Part shown: positions 9,452-18,088 of the stretch, in pieces
Layout of the letters: each line of letters starts with the position of its first letter
Position numbering within the stretch: the first letter of the stretch is position 1
From: Chryseobacterium pennipullorum
GTDB taxonomy: Bacteria > Bacteroidota > Bacteroidia > Flavobacteriales > Weeksellaceae
Assembly: GCF_003384725.1 (NCBI RefSeq)
Contig: NZ_QNVV01000006.1
Location: forward strand, 152,922 to 216,921
Reading direction: 5' to 3'
Length of the DNA: 64,000 nt
Position numbers and translations under genes: made by a program
Notes under the pieces: generated by a model
The model's input: the letters and a program-made list of their open reading frames with translations, nothing else
What the model was told of the DNA's origin: nothing
The model's database searches: none

Positions 9452-9682
9452 ATCTTGTTATATTTATATGATTAATTAGTTCTCCTGGTTTATAATAATG
9501 TCCAGTTAAATTTAAATTATTAATGACAGGCCATTGAAACTTACCACTAACAGGGCTTCCAATAAGAGGATTGTTCACCCAAAATAAAATCCATCAACAG
9601 GATTTCTTTGATAGTAATTATTTACCTTCATAACATTTGGATGCTTAAAAACAAAATCTGCTCTAAAGTACATTCCCTTCGT
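9431..9682 (-). pseudogene. Frameshifted remnant of a larger protein C-terminus
   Basis: Reading on the minus strand from the repeat, one frame gives a protein-like segment (GMYFRADFVFKHPNVMKV ... YQRNPVDG) that stops near 9558. The next frame continues from the same place (WVNNPLIGSPVSGKFQWPVI ... YKPGELINHINITRYAIQQP) to a stop at 9431. Joining the two needs a single-base shift within a T/G-rich run at about 9558-9570. The combined text looks like the tail of a secreted or toxin-like protein. The upstream part is cut off by the 68-bp repeat. I do not recognise the family. Confidence 0.45.
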
Positions 9683-9750
9683 GGAAATATAAATCCGCCT
9701 CAAAAACTGAGGTGGATTACATTTAATTACAAAAGTGTCGAAATAACAAA
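9683..9750. repeat. 68-bp dispersed repeat, copy 2
   Basis: Same orientation as the copy at 8841-8908. The hairpin here is CCGCCTC ... GAGGTGG with compensating-type change in one pair. It directly abuts the open frame of the remnant at 9431-9682 on one side and the terminator of the HdeD-like gene on the other. Confidence 0.8.
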
Positions 9751-9751
9751 A

Positions 9752-9776
9752 AAAACTGCTTCTGTTCGAAGCAGCT
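9752..9776 (-). terminator. Terminator of the HdeD-like gene
   Basis: The perfect stem CTGCTTC-tgtt-CGAAGCAG is followed, on the minus strand, by a run of eight T. It lies 23 bp past the stop at 9799. Confidence 0.75.
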
Positions 9777-9798
9777 TATCTCTGGACATTATGTTCAA

Positions 9799-10431
9799 TT
9801 ATTTTTTCAGATCATCAATCTCGTCCTGAATTGATTTGATCCTATCTCTTAATTCCTGGCTTACTTTCCCCGGAATCTTTTTAACTTTTCTTAAATCCAG
9901 GGCCAGCATAATGGAAGCTATACCCATGAAGATAAACGAAACTCCCGTAAGGGTGACCAGTGAAAGACCGGTAAAAACAGGATTAAATATCAGCAGCAAA
10001 GAAAATATTATTCCGCCTACACTGGCCAGGGCAACATTTCCCCAGCTCATTATTTTCATACTTTTCAAATCAAAGGCAAATCCCAACAACTGGAAAGAGC
10101 GGAACAACAAAGTAAATCCTATCACAAAAGGAAGTACAGCCATTGAAATCTGAGGGTTGGAAATAAGATATACTCCTATTGCTGTAGTTAGCAATCCACT
10201 CACCAGAAACCAACCCCAGCCTTGCAGGGATTTACTATTCTGTAGTGAAAAAAATATCTCAGTAATCCCTGAGAACAGGAATGATACACTAAAAAAGATT
10301 GAAAGGGTTACATAGGTTGCCAACGGAACATTGAATACATAGAATCCACAGAGTAAAAAAATAATTCCAAAGATCAACGGAATGTACCAGTGCTTTACGG
10401 TGTTGGTAAACGTTTGAAATAAATTTGCCAT
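9799..10431 (-). CDS. HdeD/DUF308 family membrane protein
   Basis: 210 residues with six predicted membrane segments in three hairpin-like pairs, beginning at about residues 15, 40, 70, 95, 130 and 155, and a charged cytoplasmic tail (residues 180-210) ending in a short amphipathic Asp/Lys helix. This is the layout of the HdeD (DUF308) family, linked to acid resistance in enterobacteria; a role in Flavobacteriia is not established. It is monocistronic, with a terminator directly after it. Confidence 0.8.
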   Translation of the reverse strand: MANLFQTFTNTVKHWYIPLIFGIIFLLCGFYVFNVPLATYVTLSIFFSVSFLFSGITEIFFSLQNSKSLQGWGWFLVSGLLTTAIGVYLISNPQISMAVLPFVIGFTLLFRSFQLLGFAFDLKSMKIMSWGNVALASVGGIIFSLLLIFNPVFTGLSLVTLTGVSFIFMGIASIMLALDLRKVKKIPGKVSQELRDRIKSIQDEIDDLKK

Positions 10432-10570
10432 AAGTGTGTGTGTTTTTAGTCATGCCTACTTTTTATAACGGTGTTCAGCTCGTCCGCGGGAATTCCAAAC
10501 AAATAATTTTCACCCTAAATTGAAATATCGCCTTTTACCAAGGTACAAAAATTTACTCAACCAAAGGAGA

Positions 10571-10608
10571 AAGGGATGAATTAATCTGAAGTTAATTCAT
10601 CCCTTTTA
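10571..10608 (-). terminator. Terminator of the agmatine deiminase operon
   Basis: The 14-bp stem GGGATGAATTAA(c)T ... AGTTAATTCATCCC with a short loop has an A-run on one side and T on the other. It lies 27 bp after the stop at 10635. Confidence 0.75.
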
Positions 10609-10634
10609 AAGTTTAATCATTTTGTTTGTCAATC

Positions 10635-11738
10635 TTATTTCAACAAATTTCCGGCAGGTTGCTGCTGTGTAACACAATGCACCATCCCTCCGTTTTCATA
10701 AAGATTCCGTACATCAATTCCTACCACCTTTCTTCCGGGGTAATGATCCTGAATAATTTTGTTGGCAACGCTGTCATTGGGATCTCCATAATTGGGAACG
10801 AGAACTACGTTATTGGCTACATAATAATTAACATAGGATCCTTTATCTTCCAACTGCTTACCATAAGCGGTTTTCACTTTATTTTTAGTTGCCGGAAGAT
10901 AGACTTTTTTATATTCTTTTCCATTGGCGTTTGATGCAGTGTAAAGCGTATTAACATCTTTGTCTGAAAGGCCAAGCTCAAGAAGATCTTCCTCATTCAT
11001 AGTAATCATGGTATTGTGATTAACGAATTTCATAAAACCATCAATATGCATATCCGTAACATCCAATCCGGTAACCCCATCCAGCCAGATGACTTTTGAA
11101 ACTCCATAGTAGGTTTCAAACATCTCTTCAGCTTCTTCCTGCGTAATTCCCTTATTTCTCGTTGCTCCTTTCTGCTGGCTGATTACCGAACTTTTACAAG
11201 CCATTAAAACACCATTACCGTCCGTTTCTACTGAGCCCCCCTCATTCACCATTTCCTCATTCAGGTTAATAACCTGTACGCCCAGATCTTTACCGATCTG
11301 CTGAGGAATCTTATCGCAGTTTTCAAAGTCAAACTTTTCTCCCCATCCATTGAACCCCCAATCTTCAATAAGAATATTTCCTTTAGCATCTTTTACGAAA
11401 ATGGGTCCGTTATCTCTGATCCATACATCATCGGTAGGATAAATTCTGAAATCAACGTTTTTTAGCGGCACTTTATTTTGTTCCAAAGTACGGATAATCC
11501 TATCCTTCTCAGTCGTGTCATAAGCAATAATGTGAACTTTCTCCCCTGCCTGCAGGGCTTTTGTCATATCAATCCATGTTTGTTCCACTCTCTGACGGTA
11601 TGTTGTACCGTGCTGGTAATGATGCGGCCACTGAAGCCATGTTCCTTCATGTTTTGAAGATTCCTCCGGAAAATGATAAGTTTGTGCCATAATACCTGTA
11701 AAGCTCAATATAAAAGCAAGTGTCAATAATTTATTCAT
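10635..11738 (-). CDS. Secreted agmatine deiminase / bacterial peptidylarginine deiminase family
   Basis: 367 residues. Residues 1-18 are a signal peptide (ends GIMAQ), so the enzyme acts outside the cytoplasm. The guanidino-group-modifying fold is clear: the substrate-binding TDDVWIRDNGP (about residues 102-112), the Glu/Gly-rich NEGGSVETDG, the catalytic His in VTDMHIDGF and the catalytic Cys in GGMVHCVTQQQP near the C-terminus. Family enzymes hydrolyse agmatine to N-carbamoylputrescine and ammonia, or citrullinate arginine. The classical AguA protein is cytoplasmic, so substrate choice here is uncertain. The start codon lies 4 bp after the stop of the upstream gene, so both are co-transcribed. 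Confidence 0.85.
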   Translation of the reverse strand: MNKLLTLAFILSFTGIMAQTYHFPEESSKHEGTWLQWPHHYQHGTTYRQRVEQTWIDMTKALQAGEKVHIIAYDTTEKDRIIRTLEQNKVPLKNVDFRIYPTDDVWIRDNGPIFVKDAKGNILIEDWGFNGWGEKFDFENCDKIPQQIGKDLGVQVINLNEEMVNEGGSVETDGNGVLMACKSSVISQQKGATRNKGITQEEAEEMFETYYGVSKVIWLDGVTGLDVTDMHIDGFMKFVNHNTMITMNEEDLLELGLSDKDVNTLYTASNANGKEYKKVYLPATKNKVKTAYGKQLEDKGSYVNYYVANNVVLVPNYGDPNDSVANKIIQDHYPGRKVVGIDVRNLYENGGMVHCVTQQQPAGNLLK

Positions 11739-11742
11739 ATCA

Positions 11743-12357
11743 TTAAAATTTTTTTCCTATAAATAATCCGAAATTAATTTCAGTTTCAAAACCGCCCCCT
11801 GTCTGAGCAATATTACTTCCTATCCCAAACTGCATTTTTTTCCTGTTTTCAACACCCAGACGGATAATCTGACTGCTGGATTGATGCTCTTTAAAACTGA
11901 AATCGGATTCTACAATGAGCATGCTGTAAAAATTAAGGCGCTCATTGATCTTTGGGGTATATTCCAATAATGTATACAATCCAAGCCCAAATTCTTTACC
12001 GTCTGTAGAATAGGTAAAAGCTGGGAAGAGGCTGATCGAAAATACATCACTTTCCTTTGCATAGGCAAGTCCTACCGATGGCATCACATCTTTATCCGAC
12101 AGGTGAACTCCTGCAGAAATCCCCAGGTTTCTTCCAATTCCATAATTAAGATTTTGATAAAGTTCAGGAGCCAGCTTCCGAGTATCGTAGTCATAAGAAA
12201 GAGTTCCTGAGGCAAAGTAATTCCATTGGGTGTTAAAATCTTTACTGTAAATTCCAAGGATCTCGGCTTCTTTATTTCCGCCGTAAGCCTGAACAGAAAT
12301 CTGAGATTTCCCGGCAAACGAAACCAATACGCTTAAAAGAAATACATATTTTTTCAT
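11743..12357 (-). CDS. Predicted outer-membrane barrel protein of unknown function
   Basis: 204 residues. A signal peptide (residues 1-18, ends AGKSQ) is followed by alternating polar/hydrophobic strands with many Tyr, Gly and Phe, ending in LFIGKKF. A terminal aromatic residue is the usual signal of Bam-assembled barrels. About eight strands are possible. I do not recognise the family. It is the first gene of the operon with the secreted deiminase. Confidence 0.6.
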   Translation of the reverse strand: MKKYVFLLSVLVSFAGKSQISVQAYGGNKEAEILGIYSKDFNTQWNYFASGTLSYDYDTRKLAPELYQNLNYGIGRNLGISAGVHLSDKDVMPSVGLAYAKESDVFSISLFPAFTYSTDGKEFGLGLYTLLEYTPKINERLNFYSMLIVESDFSFKEHQSSSQIIRLGVENRKKMQFGIGSNIAQTGGGFETEINFGLFIGKKF

Positions 12358-12413
12358 TGTGTTATGTTTTTTCGATATTATAAGGCAAATCTGCTAAACA
12401 TGATTTACTGATG

Positions 12414-12440
12414 CAAAATTAGATGTTCAGAAAAAACAAA
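12414..12440 (-). promoter_or_regulatory. Candidate promoter of the barrel/deiminase operon
   Basis: On the minus strand the -7 element TAATTTTG (12414-12421) matches TAnnTTTG exactly. A TTTTG follows upstream at 12437-12441, although the 15-bp spacer is shorter than the usual 17-23. It lies 57 bp before the start codon. Confidence 0.35.
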
Positions 12441-12441
12441 A

Positions 12442-12705
12442 CTTGTCCTAAAAGGACATTCTTACCATAGTGGAAAACAAATATAAATAGGGTTACTTTT
12501 TGTTCTAAGAATCCACAGCAGACCGGAACGTCATCTTTACTTTAACCCCCATTTAAATCTGTAATATTACTTTCTATACATTTTCTGGAAAGTAATACTA
12601 TTATACATACCACAAAGCTTTAACCTAAAAACAGTTCAACCAGCAAGCAAGCAAAATGATTTTGATCTAATTTACAACATCTTCTTTACTCATCTCACAA
12701 CAAAT
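12442..12705. other. Non-coding gap between barrel operon promoter and permease terminator
   Basis: About 260 bp without a supported gene. The only structure noticed is a 9-bp perfect inverted repeat, ATTACTTTC/GAAAGTAAT, at 12566-12596. Confidence 0.4.
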
Positions 12706-12742
12706 AAAAAAGATGAAAATCATTCCATTTTCATCTTTTTTT
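12706..12742 (-). terminator. Terminator of the amino-acid permease gene
   Basis: The stem AAAAAGATGAAAAT ... ATTTTCATCTTTTT with a 6-nt loop lies 28 bp after the stop at 12770. Confidence 0.75.
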
Positions 12743-12769
12743 AATATGTCTTCAGCCCGCTCTAGCAGC

Positions 12770-14188
12770 TTATTTTGGCTTATATAGCTTATACATCACA
12801 AATAAGAAAGCGATCCAAACCGGAATCAAAATAACCTGAATTTCCATTCCCGTAATACTCATCAGCCCCAGGATAAGGAGTAAAAAGACGATACAGATAT
12901 AATTGGATATAGGATAAAAGATCGACGGGAATTTTGATTGAATTCCTGATGTGTTGATTGCTTTTTTAAATTTTAAATGGGTATAGCATATCATCAGCCA
13001 GTTAATGATCAAGGTAGAAACCACAAGAGCCATCAGGTATTCAAAGGCTTTCTCAGGGACCAGTTTATTGATGATGATGCAGATTCCCGCAAAACATGAT
13101 GAAATAAGAATGGCATTAATGGGAACGGAATTTTTATTAAGCTTCTTCAAAAATTTAGGAGCATTTCCCTGTTGCGCCAACCCAAAAAGCATACGGCTGT
13201 TACTGTACACACTGCTGTTGTATACCGATAAGGCGGCAGTCAGCACAATTATATTAAGCACATTGGCAATCAATGTATTGAATTGAATCACTTTACCGAA
13301 AAGACTGAATTCCAATCCGTTCAGATTCTGAAACACCATCACAAATGGACTTGATCCTTCTGTAATGTCTCTCCATGGACTTAATGAGAATAAGATCACC
13401 AAAGCTCCTACATAGAAAATTAAAATCCTGTAGATCACCTGATTGGTCGCCTGTGGAATTGTTTTCTCAGGATTTTTTGCTTCAGCAGCAGTAATCCCGA
13501 TCAGCTCCAGACCTCCGAAAGAGAACATGATCATAGCCATAGCCGCAAATAATCCGGAATACCCGTCTTCTGTTTTATTGAACAGTCCTTTAGGAAAGAA
13601 TCCCCCGTCATTCCATAAATTGGTAATGGTTGCTTTTTCACCTCCCGTTCCACTTATTAACAGATAGACTCCGAAAATGATCATTGCGATAATCGCTACA
13701 ACCTTAATGATGGAAAACCAAAACTCCGTTTCTCCATACACTTTCACAGAGGCAAGATTAAGGGCATTAATCACGATAAAAAAGAAAAGACTGGACACCC
13801 AGAGTGGAATTTCCGGCCACCAGAAGTGAATATAATGTCCTATGGCTGTAAGTTCTGCCATACTTACCAGGATATAGAGAATCCAATAGTTCCATCCCGA
13901 AGCAAAGCCCGGAAAATTTCCCCAATATTTATAGGCAAAGTAGCTGAAACTACCGGATACGGGTTCCTGAACTACCATTTCACCAAGTTGACGCATAATG
14001 AAAAATGCGATGATACCTGCCAGGGCATACCCCAGGATAACAGATGGTCCGGCTAAGACGGCCGCAGGCCCTATTCCCAGGAATAACCCTGTTCCTATGG
14101 CACCTCCAAGGGCAATTAATTGTATGTGTCGATTTGTTAATCCTCTAACTAAAGTCTCGTTTTGTCCAGTTTTATTTTCGTCGCTCAT
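12770..14188 (-). CDS. Amino-acid permease, APC superfamily (AAT family)
   Basis: 472 residues with about 12 membrane segments. The first helix carries the family signature IALGGAIGTGLFLGIG (about residues 25-40), which binds the substrate backbone. The GELMVQEPVSGSF-like region follows as GEMVVQEPVSGSF, and GLELIGITAAEAKNPEKTIP marks helix 6 and loop 7 of AroP/AnsP/ProY-type carriers. They take up amino acids by proton symport in the inner membrane; the substrate cannot be read from sequence. It is monocistronic, with a clear terminator. Confidence 0.88.
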   Translation of the reverse strand: MSDENKTGQNETLVRGLTNRHIQLIALGGAIGTGLFLGIGPAAVLAGPSVILGYALAGIIAFFIMRQLGEMVVQEPVSGSFSYFAYKYWGNFPGFASGWNYWILYILVSMAELTAIGHYIHFWWPEIPLWVSSLFFFIVINALNLASVKVYGETEFWFSIIKVVAIIAMIIFGVYLLISGTGGEKATITNLWNDGGFFPKGLFNKTEDGYSGLFAAMAMIMFSFGGLELIGITAAEAKNPEKTIPQATNQVIYRILIFYVGALVILFSLSPWRDITEGSSPFVMVFQNLNGLEFSLFGKVIQFNTLIANVLNIIVLTAALSVYNSSVYSNSRMLFGLAQQGNAPKFLKKLNKNSVPINAILISSCFAGICIIINKLVPEKAFEYLMALVVSTLIINWLMICYTHLKFKKAINTSGIQSKFPSIFYPISNYICIVFLLLILGLMSITGMEIQVILIPVWIAFLFVMYKLYKPK

Positions 14189-14335
14189 TGAATGAATTAT
14201 TCGGTTGCTAAATATATAAAAACTTTTCAGAGAAATTCACAGTCCATGGGGTAAATTGACAAATCAAGCAAAGCAAAACCTGGAAAAATAAAGATGAGCC
14301 CTTTCTATGGTGAGGGTTACCGGAAAACAACTATA

Positions 14336-14373
14336 AAAAGCCAGCCTTAACGGCTTGTTAAGGCTGGCTTTTT
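14336..14373 (-). terminator. Terminator of the XRE regulator gene
   Basis: The stem AAAAAGCCAGCCTTAAC ... GTTAAGGCTGGCTTTTT with a short loop is one of the strongest hairpins in the window. It lies 33 bp after the stop at 14406. Confidence 0.85.
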
Positions 14374-14405
14374 ATTTACAATAACTTCCTGAAATTATTG
14401 TCTAT

Positions 14406-14714
14406 TTATTTCGTGTCCTCCAGGTATTCTTTCGGAATTGAAATATTATTCTTTTTCATGTACTCCAGAAGCCCCTGATATTTATCTTCATAGTCATCAG
14501 CAGTTCCGCATTTGTGTGATATACTGCAAATATCGGAAGGTCTGATGTCTAAAATATCAGATATTTTAGTCAGGATATCCAGATTAATCTTCACTTTTGA
14601 ATTCTCGATATCGGAATAGGCCTTCTGAGAAATTCCCATTTCAAAAGCCATATACTCCTGGGTAAGGTCTTTGCTCCTGCGTATTTTTCTGATATTTTGT
14701 CCACACACTTTCAT
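14406..14714 (-). CDS. XRE-family transcriptional regulator
   Basis: 102 residues. Residues about 7-62 form a Cro/CI-type helix-turn-helix (IRKIRRSKDLTQEYMAFEMG, then SQKAYSDIENSKVKINLD). The C-terminal 35 residues are charged and have no known domain. It is divergent from the cbb3 oxidase operon, separated by about 180 bp. Control of that operon is plausible from position alone and untested. Confidence 0.8.
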   Translation of the reverse strand: MKVCGQNIRKIRRSKDLTQEYMAFEMGISQKAYSDIENSKVKINLDILTKISDILDIRPSDICSISHKCGTADDYEDKYQGLLEYMKKNNISIPKEYLEDTK

Positions 14715-14783
14715 CGTTTTTGTTTTAGTAGTTTTCGGTATACTTTAGAAGATTATCTATTAGCCTTCAACAAAGTTAATAAA

Positions 14784-14791
14784 TACCTTTG
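14784..14791 (+). promoter_or_regulatory. Candidate -7 element of the ccoNO promoter
   Basis: TACCTTTG matches TAnnTTTG exactly and lies 107 bp before the chosen ATG. No convincing -33 TTTG is seen at the usual distance. Confidence 0.35.
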
Positions 14792-14897
14792 GCAAAACAT
14801 TATACACGTTACATGATATTTATTTTCAATACAGAAAAAGGAAAAAAATAATCTTTTTTCAGAGAAAATATCACTTCGGTAAACACTATTGGAATTT

Positions 14898-17177
14898 ATG
14901 GAGACGCAAAAATTTAATTATGACAATAATATTGTCAGAGCATTCCTCTATGCCACTATCGCATTTGGACTTGTAGGATTTCTGCTGGGGCTTACGGCCG
15001 CATTGATGCTTTTTTATCCTGAACTACCTGAATTTTTATTCGGTACAGATGACACCACTATTAAAAGTTTAGCTTCGGGTAATATTCAGGGACTGATCAA
15101 CACTCAGGGAGCAATGGGCTTCGGAAGGATCAGAATGCTACACACCAGCGCTGTTATTTTTGCCTTCGTTTGTAATTCCTTTTTCTGCGGAGCCTATTAC
15201 AGTATGCAGAGATTACTGAAAACAAGAATGTATAGTGATTCGCTTTCATGGATTCATTTCTGGTCATGGCAGTTGATGATCATCGCTGTAGTGATCACAT
15301 TCCTCATGGGAATCAATACCTCTAAAGAATATGCCGAGCATGAATGGCCTATTGATATACTCATTACTTTCTCATGGGTCATCTTCGGAATCAATATGTT
15401 CGGAACTATTGCCAAAAGAAGGGTAAGACATTTATACGTAGCCATCTGGTTCTATATGGCCACATGGATTGCGGTAGCCATGCTTCACATCTTCAATAAC
15501 CTCGAAGTTCCGTTATCTTTCACAAGCTGGAAATCTTATTCTGTATATGCAGGTGTAAAAGATGCACTGGTACAATGGTGGTATGGACACAATGCGGTAG
15601 CATTCGTATTGACCACCCCTGTATTGGGTCTGATGTATTACTTTATGCCAAAAGCAGCTCAACGACCGGTATTCTCATACAAATTATCCATTATTCACTT
15701 CTGGTCGCTGATCTTTGTATATCTTTGGGCCGGGCCTCACCACCTGCAATATACAGCATTACCGGCCTGGGCTCAGGCAGTAGGAACAGGATTTTCTATT
15801 ATGCTTATCGCACCATCATGGGGAGGTATGCTGAACGGGCTGCTTACTTTGAGAGGTGCGTGGGATAAAGTAAGAGAAAATCCAATCCTCAAATTCTTTG
15901 TGGTAGCGGTTACCTGCTATGGAATGGCAACTTTCGAAGGACCATTACTAGCCACAAAATCTTTAAATAAAATAGGGCACTACACCGACTGGGTCATAGG
16001 ACACGTACACTTAGGAGCTCTAGGATGGAATGGATTTATGGCATTCGGGGTCGTATACTACCTGGTACCGATCATGTGGAGAACAAAACTATGGTCCAAA
16101 AAACTTGCAAACTGGCACTTCTGGCTGGGAACATTAGGGATTATTTTCTATGCCGTTCCGATGTATATCTCAGGATTTACTCAGGGCTTAATGTGGAAAC
16201 AGTTCAACCCAGACGGAACCTTATTGTGGAAAAACTGGCTGGATACTGTGACAGCAATTATCCCTTATTTTAAAATGAGATTTTTAGGAGGTATCCTTTA
16301 TCTTTCAGGTGCAATCTTAATGGTAATCAATGTGATCAAAACGGTTAGAGCCGGATCATTCCAGAAAGAAGTTCCTGCAGAAGCTCCGGCATTGGCAGAT
16401 ATCGGCACAGGAAGAAAAGAAGGTGAAGGAGTGCACCTGTGGCTGGAAAGAACGCCAACCCTGCTTTCCATACTTGCATTTATTACAGTAGCCATCGGCG
16501 GACTTGTAGAAATCGTTCCCACCCTTTCGTTAAAACAAAGTGTCCCTACCATTACAGCAGTAAAACCATACACTCCCCTGGAGCTGGAGGGAAGAGACCT
16601 GTATATTCGTGAAGGATGCAACTCATGCCACTCACAAATGATAAGACCTTTCCGGGATGAAGTGGTAAGATTTGAAGGAAAAAACGGACAATATTCCAAA
16701 GCCGGAGAATTCATCTACGACAGACCTTTCTTATGGGGGTCAAAAAGAACAGGACCGGATCTTCACAGAGAAGGGGGCAGAAATCCGGATTCATGGCACT
16801 TCAAGCATATGTATAACCCAAGAATTACATCTGCAGGTTCCATTATGCCCCGTTTTCCATGGCTGATTACCAATAAGCTGGACCGCACCCAAATGGTAGA
16901 TAAAATGAAATTAATGAAAAATTCTTTTGGCGTACCGTATACAAAAGCACAGATCGATTCGGCTGATCAGTGGGCAAATAACCAGTCACAAGCTATTGTA
17001 CAAAGAATTTATGCAGAGGCTACCGATGTAAAAGACCAGATGACGAAGGAAAAAACTGCAAAAGGATCTTCTTATATTCCACTTGAGCAGAGAGAAATTG
17101 TGGCGATGATTGCGTACCTGCAAAGACTGGGTACTGATATCAAAACAACACAGATCCAAACCGCAAGCGCAGACTAA
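14898..17177 (+). CDS. ccoNO: cbb3-type cytochrome c oxidase, fused subunits I and II (CcoN-CcoO)
   Basis: 759 residues from the ATG at 14898; a TTG nine bases upstream also fits the frame but is less likely. Residues about 15-490 are CcoN, with about 12 membrane helices and heme/copper His ligands in motifs such as WWYGHNAVAF, GPHHL and HVHLGALGWNGF. A further helix (about 515-540) anchors the CcoO part, which carries one heme c site, CNSCH (about residue 573), and the family text RTGPDLHREGGR. The protein reduces O2 at high affinity in the inner membrane. The N-O fusion is usual in Bacteroidota. ccoP follows 19 bp downstream. ccoS, ccoG and ccoH are not in the neighbourhood. Confidence 0.95.
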   Translation: METQKFNYDNNIVRAFLYATIAFGLVGFLLGLTAALMLFYPELPEFLFGTDDTTIKSLASGNIQGLINTQGAMGFGRIRMLHTSAVIFAFVCNSFFCGAYYSMQRLLKTRMYSDSLSWIHFWSWQLMIIAVVITFLMGINTSKEYAEHEWPIDILITFSWVIFGINMFGTIAKRRVRHLYVAIWFYMATWIAVAMLHIFNNLEVPLSFTSWKSYSVYAGVKDALVQWWYGHNAVAFVLTTPVLGLMYYFMPKAAQRPVFSYKLSIIHFWSLIFVYLWAGPHHLQYTALPAWAQAVGTGFSIMLIAPSWGGMLNGLLTLRGAWDKVRENPILKFFVVAVTCYGMATFEGPLLATKSLNKIGHYTDWVIGHVHLGALGWNGFMAFGVVYYLVPIMWRTKLWSKKLANWHFWLGTLGIIFYAVPMYISGFTQGLMWKQFNPDGTLLWKNWLDTVTAIIPYFKMRFLGGILYLSGAILMVINVIKTVRAGSFQKEVPAEAPALADIGTGRKEGEGVHLWLERTPTLLSILAFITVAIGGLVEIVPTLSLKQSVPTITAVKPYTPLELEGRDLYIREGCNSCHSQMIRPFRDEVVRFEGKNGQYSKAGEFIYDRPFLWGSKRTGPDLHREGGRNPDSWHFKHMYNPRITSAGSIMPRFPWLITNKLDRTQMVDKMKLMKNSFGVPYTKAQIDSADQWANNQSQAIVQRIYAEATDVKDQMTKEKTAKGSSYIPLEQREIVAMIAYLQRLGTDIKTTQIQTASAD

Positions 17178-17196
17178 TGTTTAAAATTATATTGCA

Positions 17197-18081
17197 ATGA
17201 AAACGAGAACCCCAATTTCAATATATATCGCAACAACAATAGGCTTAACGATTATGGCCTTTGAAATGTTCGCCAGTGACTCCGGATATTTTTCTTCTCC
17301 ATTTTTCTGGGCGCTGATCCTGATTGCCATCATTCTACTGTTCATTATGAACGCCATTGGAGACCTGATCGAAAATGAAAATTTCAGCAGATTACCGGAA
17401 GAAGAAAAAAAGCAGTATATCGCAGAAAAAAGTATACCCTACTACCAGAAATTATGGAATTCTGCCTTTAAAAAACAATCTGTCACTGAGGAAAAAGATA
17501 TTCTCATTGATCATGGTTTTGACGGGATCACAGAGCTTGACAACTCACTTCCTAAATGGTGGATTGGCCTGTTCTGGTTCGGATGCATATTCTGTGTTGT
17601 TTATCTTACGGCCTTTGCTTTTACAGATTACGCGCATCCGGATGCAGAATACACAAAAGAAGCCAAAACGATGCTGGCCTCTATTGAAGAGTATGAAAAA
17701 AGTGCGCCTCAGATCGATCTGGAATCTGCCAAATACAGCGCCGACAATATTGCCGAAGGTCAGGAACTGTTCAAGACTAACTGTGTCACCTGTCATGGAG
17801 ACGGCGGAAAGGGAGGCATTGGTCCCAACCTTACGGATACGCACTGGATCAACATCAAAGAAAAAAGCTTATTCAAAAATGTGTTCTGGATGCTTGAAAA
17901 CGGTTCTCCTAATAATCCCACCATGCGACCATTCATCAAGGACGGAACCATTACGGGAAGAGACGCAGAAAAAATTGCAGCTTATATTTATCATATCAAC
18001 CAGGAAACTTCACCGGTTACACCAGCACAAGGTGGAGCAGCTCCTCAGGGAGAAGAAGTGAAATGGGAAAACGCGAACTAA
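17197..18081 (+). CDS. ccoP: cbb3-type cytochrome c oxidase subunit III (CcoP), single-heme form
   Basis: 294 residues. Two N-terminal membrane segments (about residues 8-25 and 35-52), a soluble linker, a third membrane segment (about 118-140) with the KWWIGLFW signature of the CcoP N-terminal domain, and one cytochrome c domain with CVTCH at about residue 196 and an axial Met in TMRPF (about 245). Proteobacterial CcoP carries two heme c groups; this one has one CxxCH, as is common in Bacteroidota. It passes electrons to CcoO. The end is Pro/Ala/Gln-rich. It is co-transcribed with ccoNO. Confidence 0.92.
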   Translation: MKTRTPISIYIATTIGLTIMAFEMFASDSGYFSSPFFWALILIAIILLFIMNAIGDLIENENFSRLPEEEKKQYIAEKSIPYYQKLWNSAFKKQSVTEEKDILIDHGFDGITELDNSLPKWWIGLFWFGCIFCVVYLTAFAFTDYAHPDAEYTKEAKTMLASIEEYEKSAPQIDLESAKYSADNIAEGQELFKTNCVTCHGDGGKGGIGPNLTDTHWINIKEKSLFKNVFWMLENGSPNNPTMRPFIKDGTITGRDAEKIAAYIYHINQETSPVTPAQGGAAPQGEEVKWENAN

Positions 18082-18088
18082 CCATGCC

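Noticed and set aside
12566..12596. 9-bp inverted repeat in the gap upstream of the barrel operon
   Set aside because: Too short and too AT-rich to claim a function; noted only.
14889..14897. TTG start of ccoNO
   Set aside because: The ATG at 14898 gives the normal N-terminus, so the TTG three codons earlier is not needed.
16298..16714. Minus-strand frame of 138 codons opposite ccoNO
   Set aside because: Reverse-complement shadow of a strongly conserved gene.
17375..18061. Plus-strand frame of 228 codons inside ccoP
   Set aside because: Alternative frame of ccoP; the heme motif and membrane segments are in the other frame.
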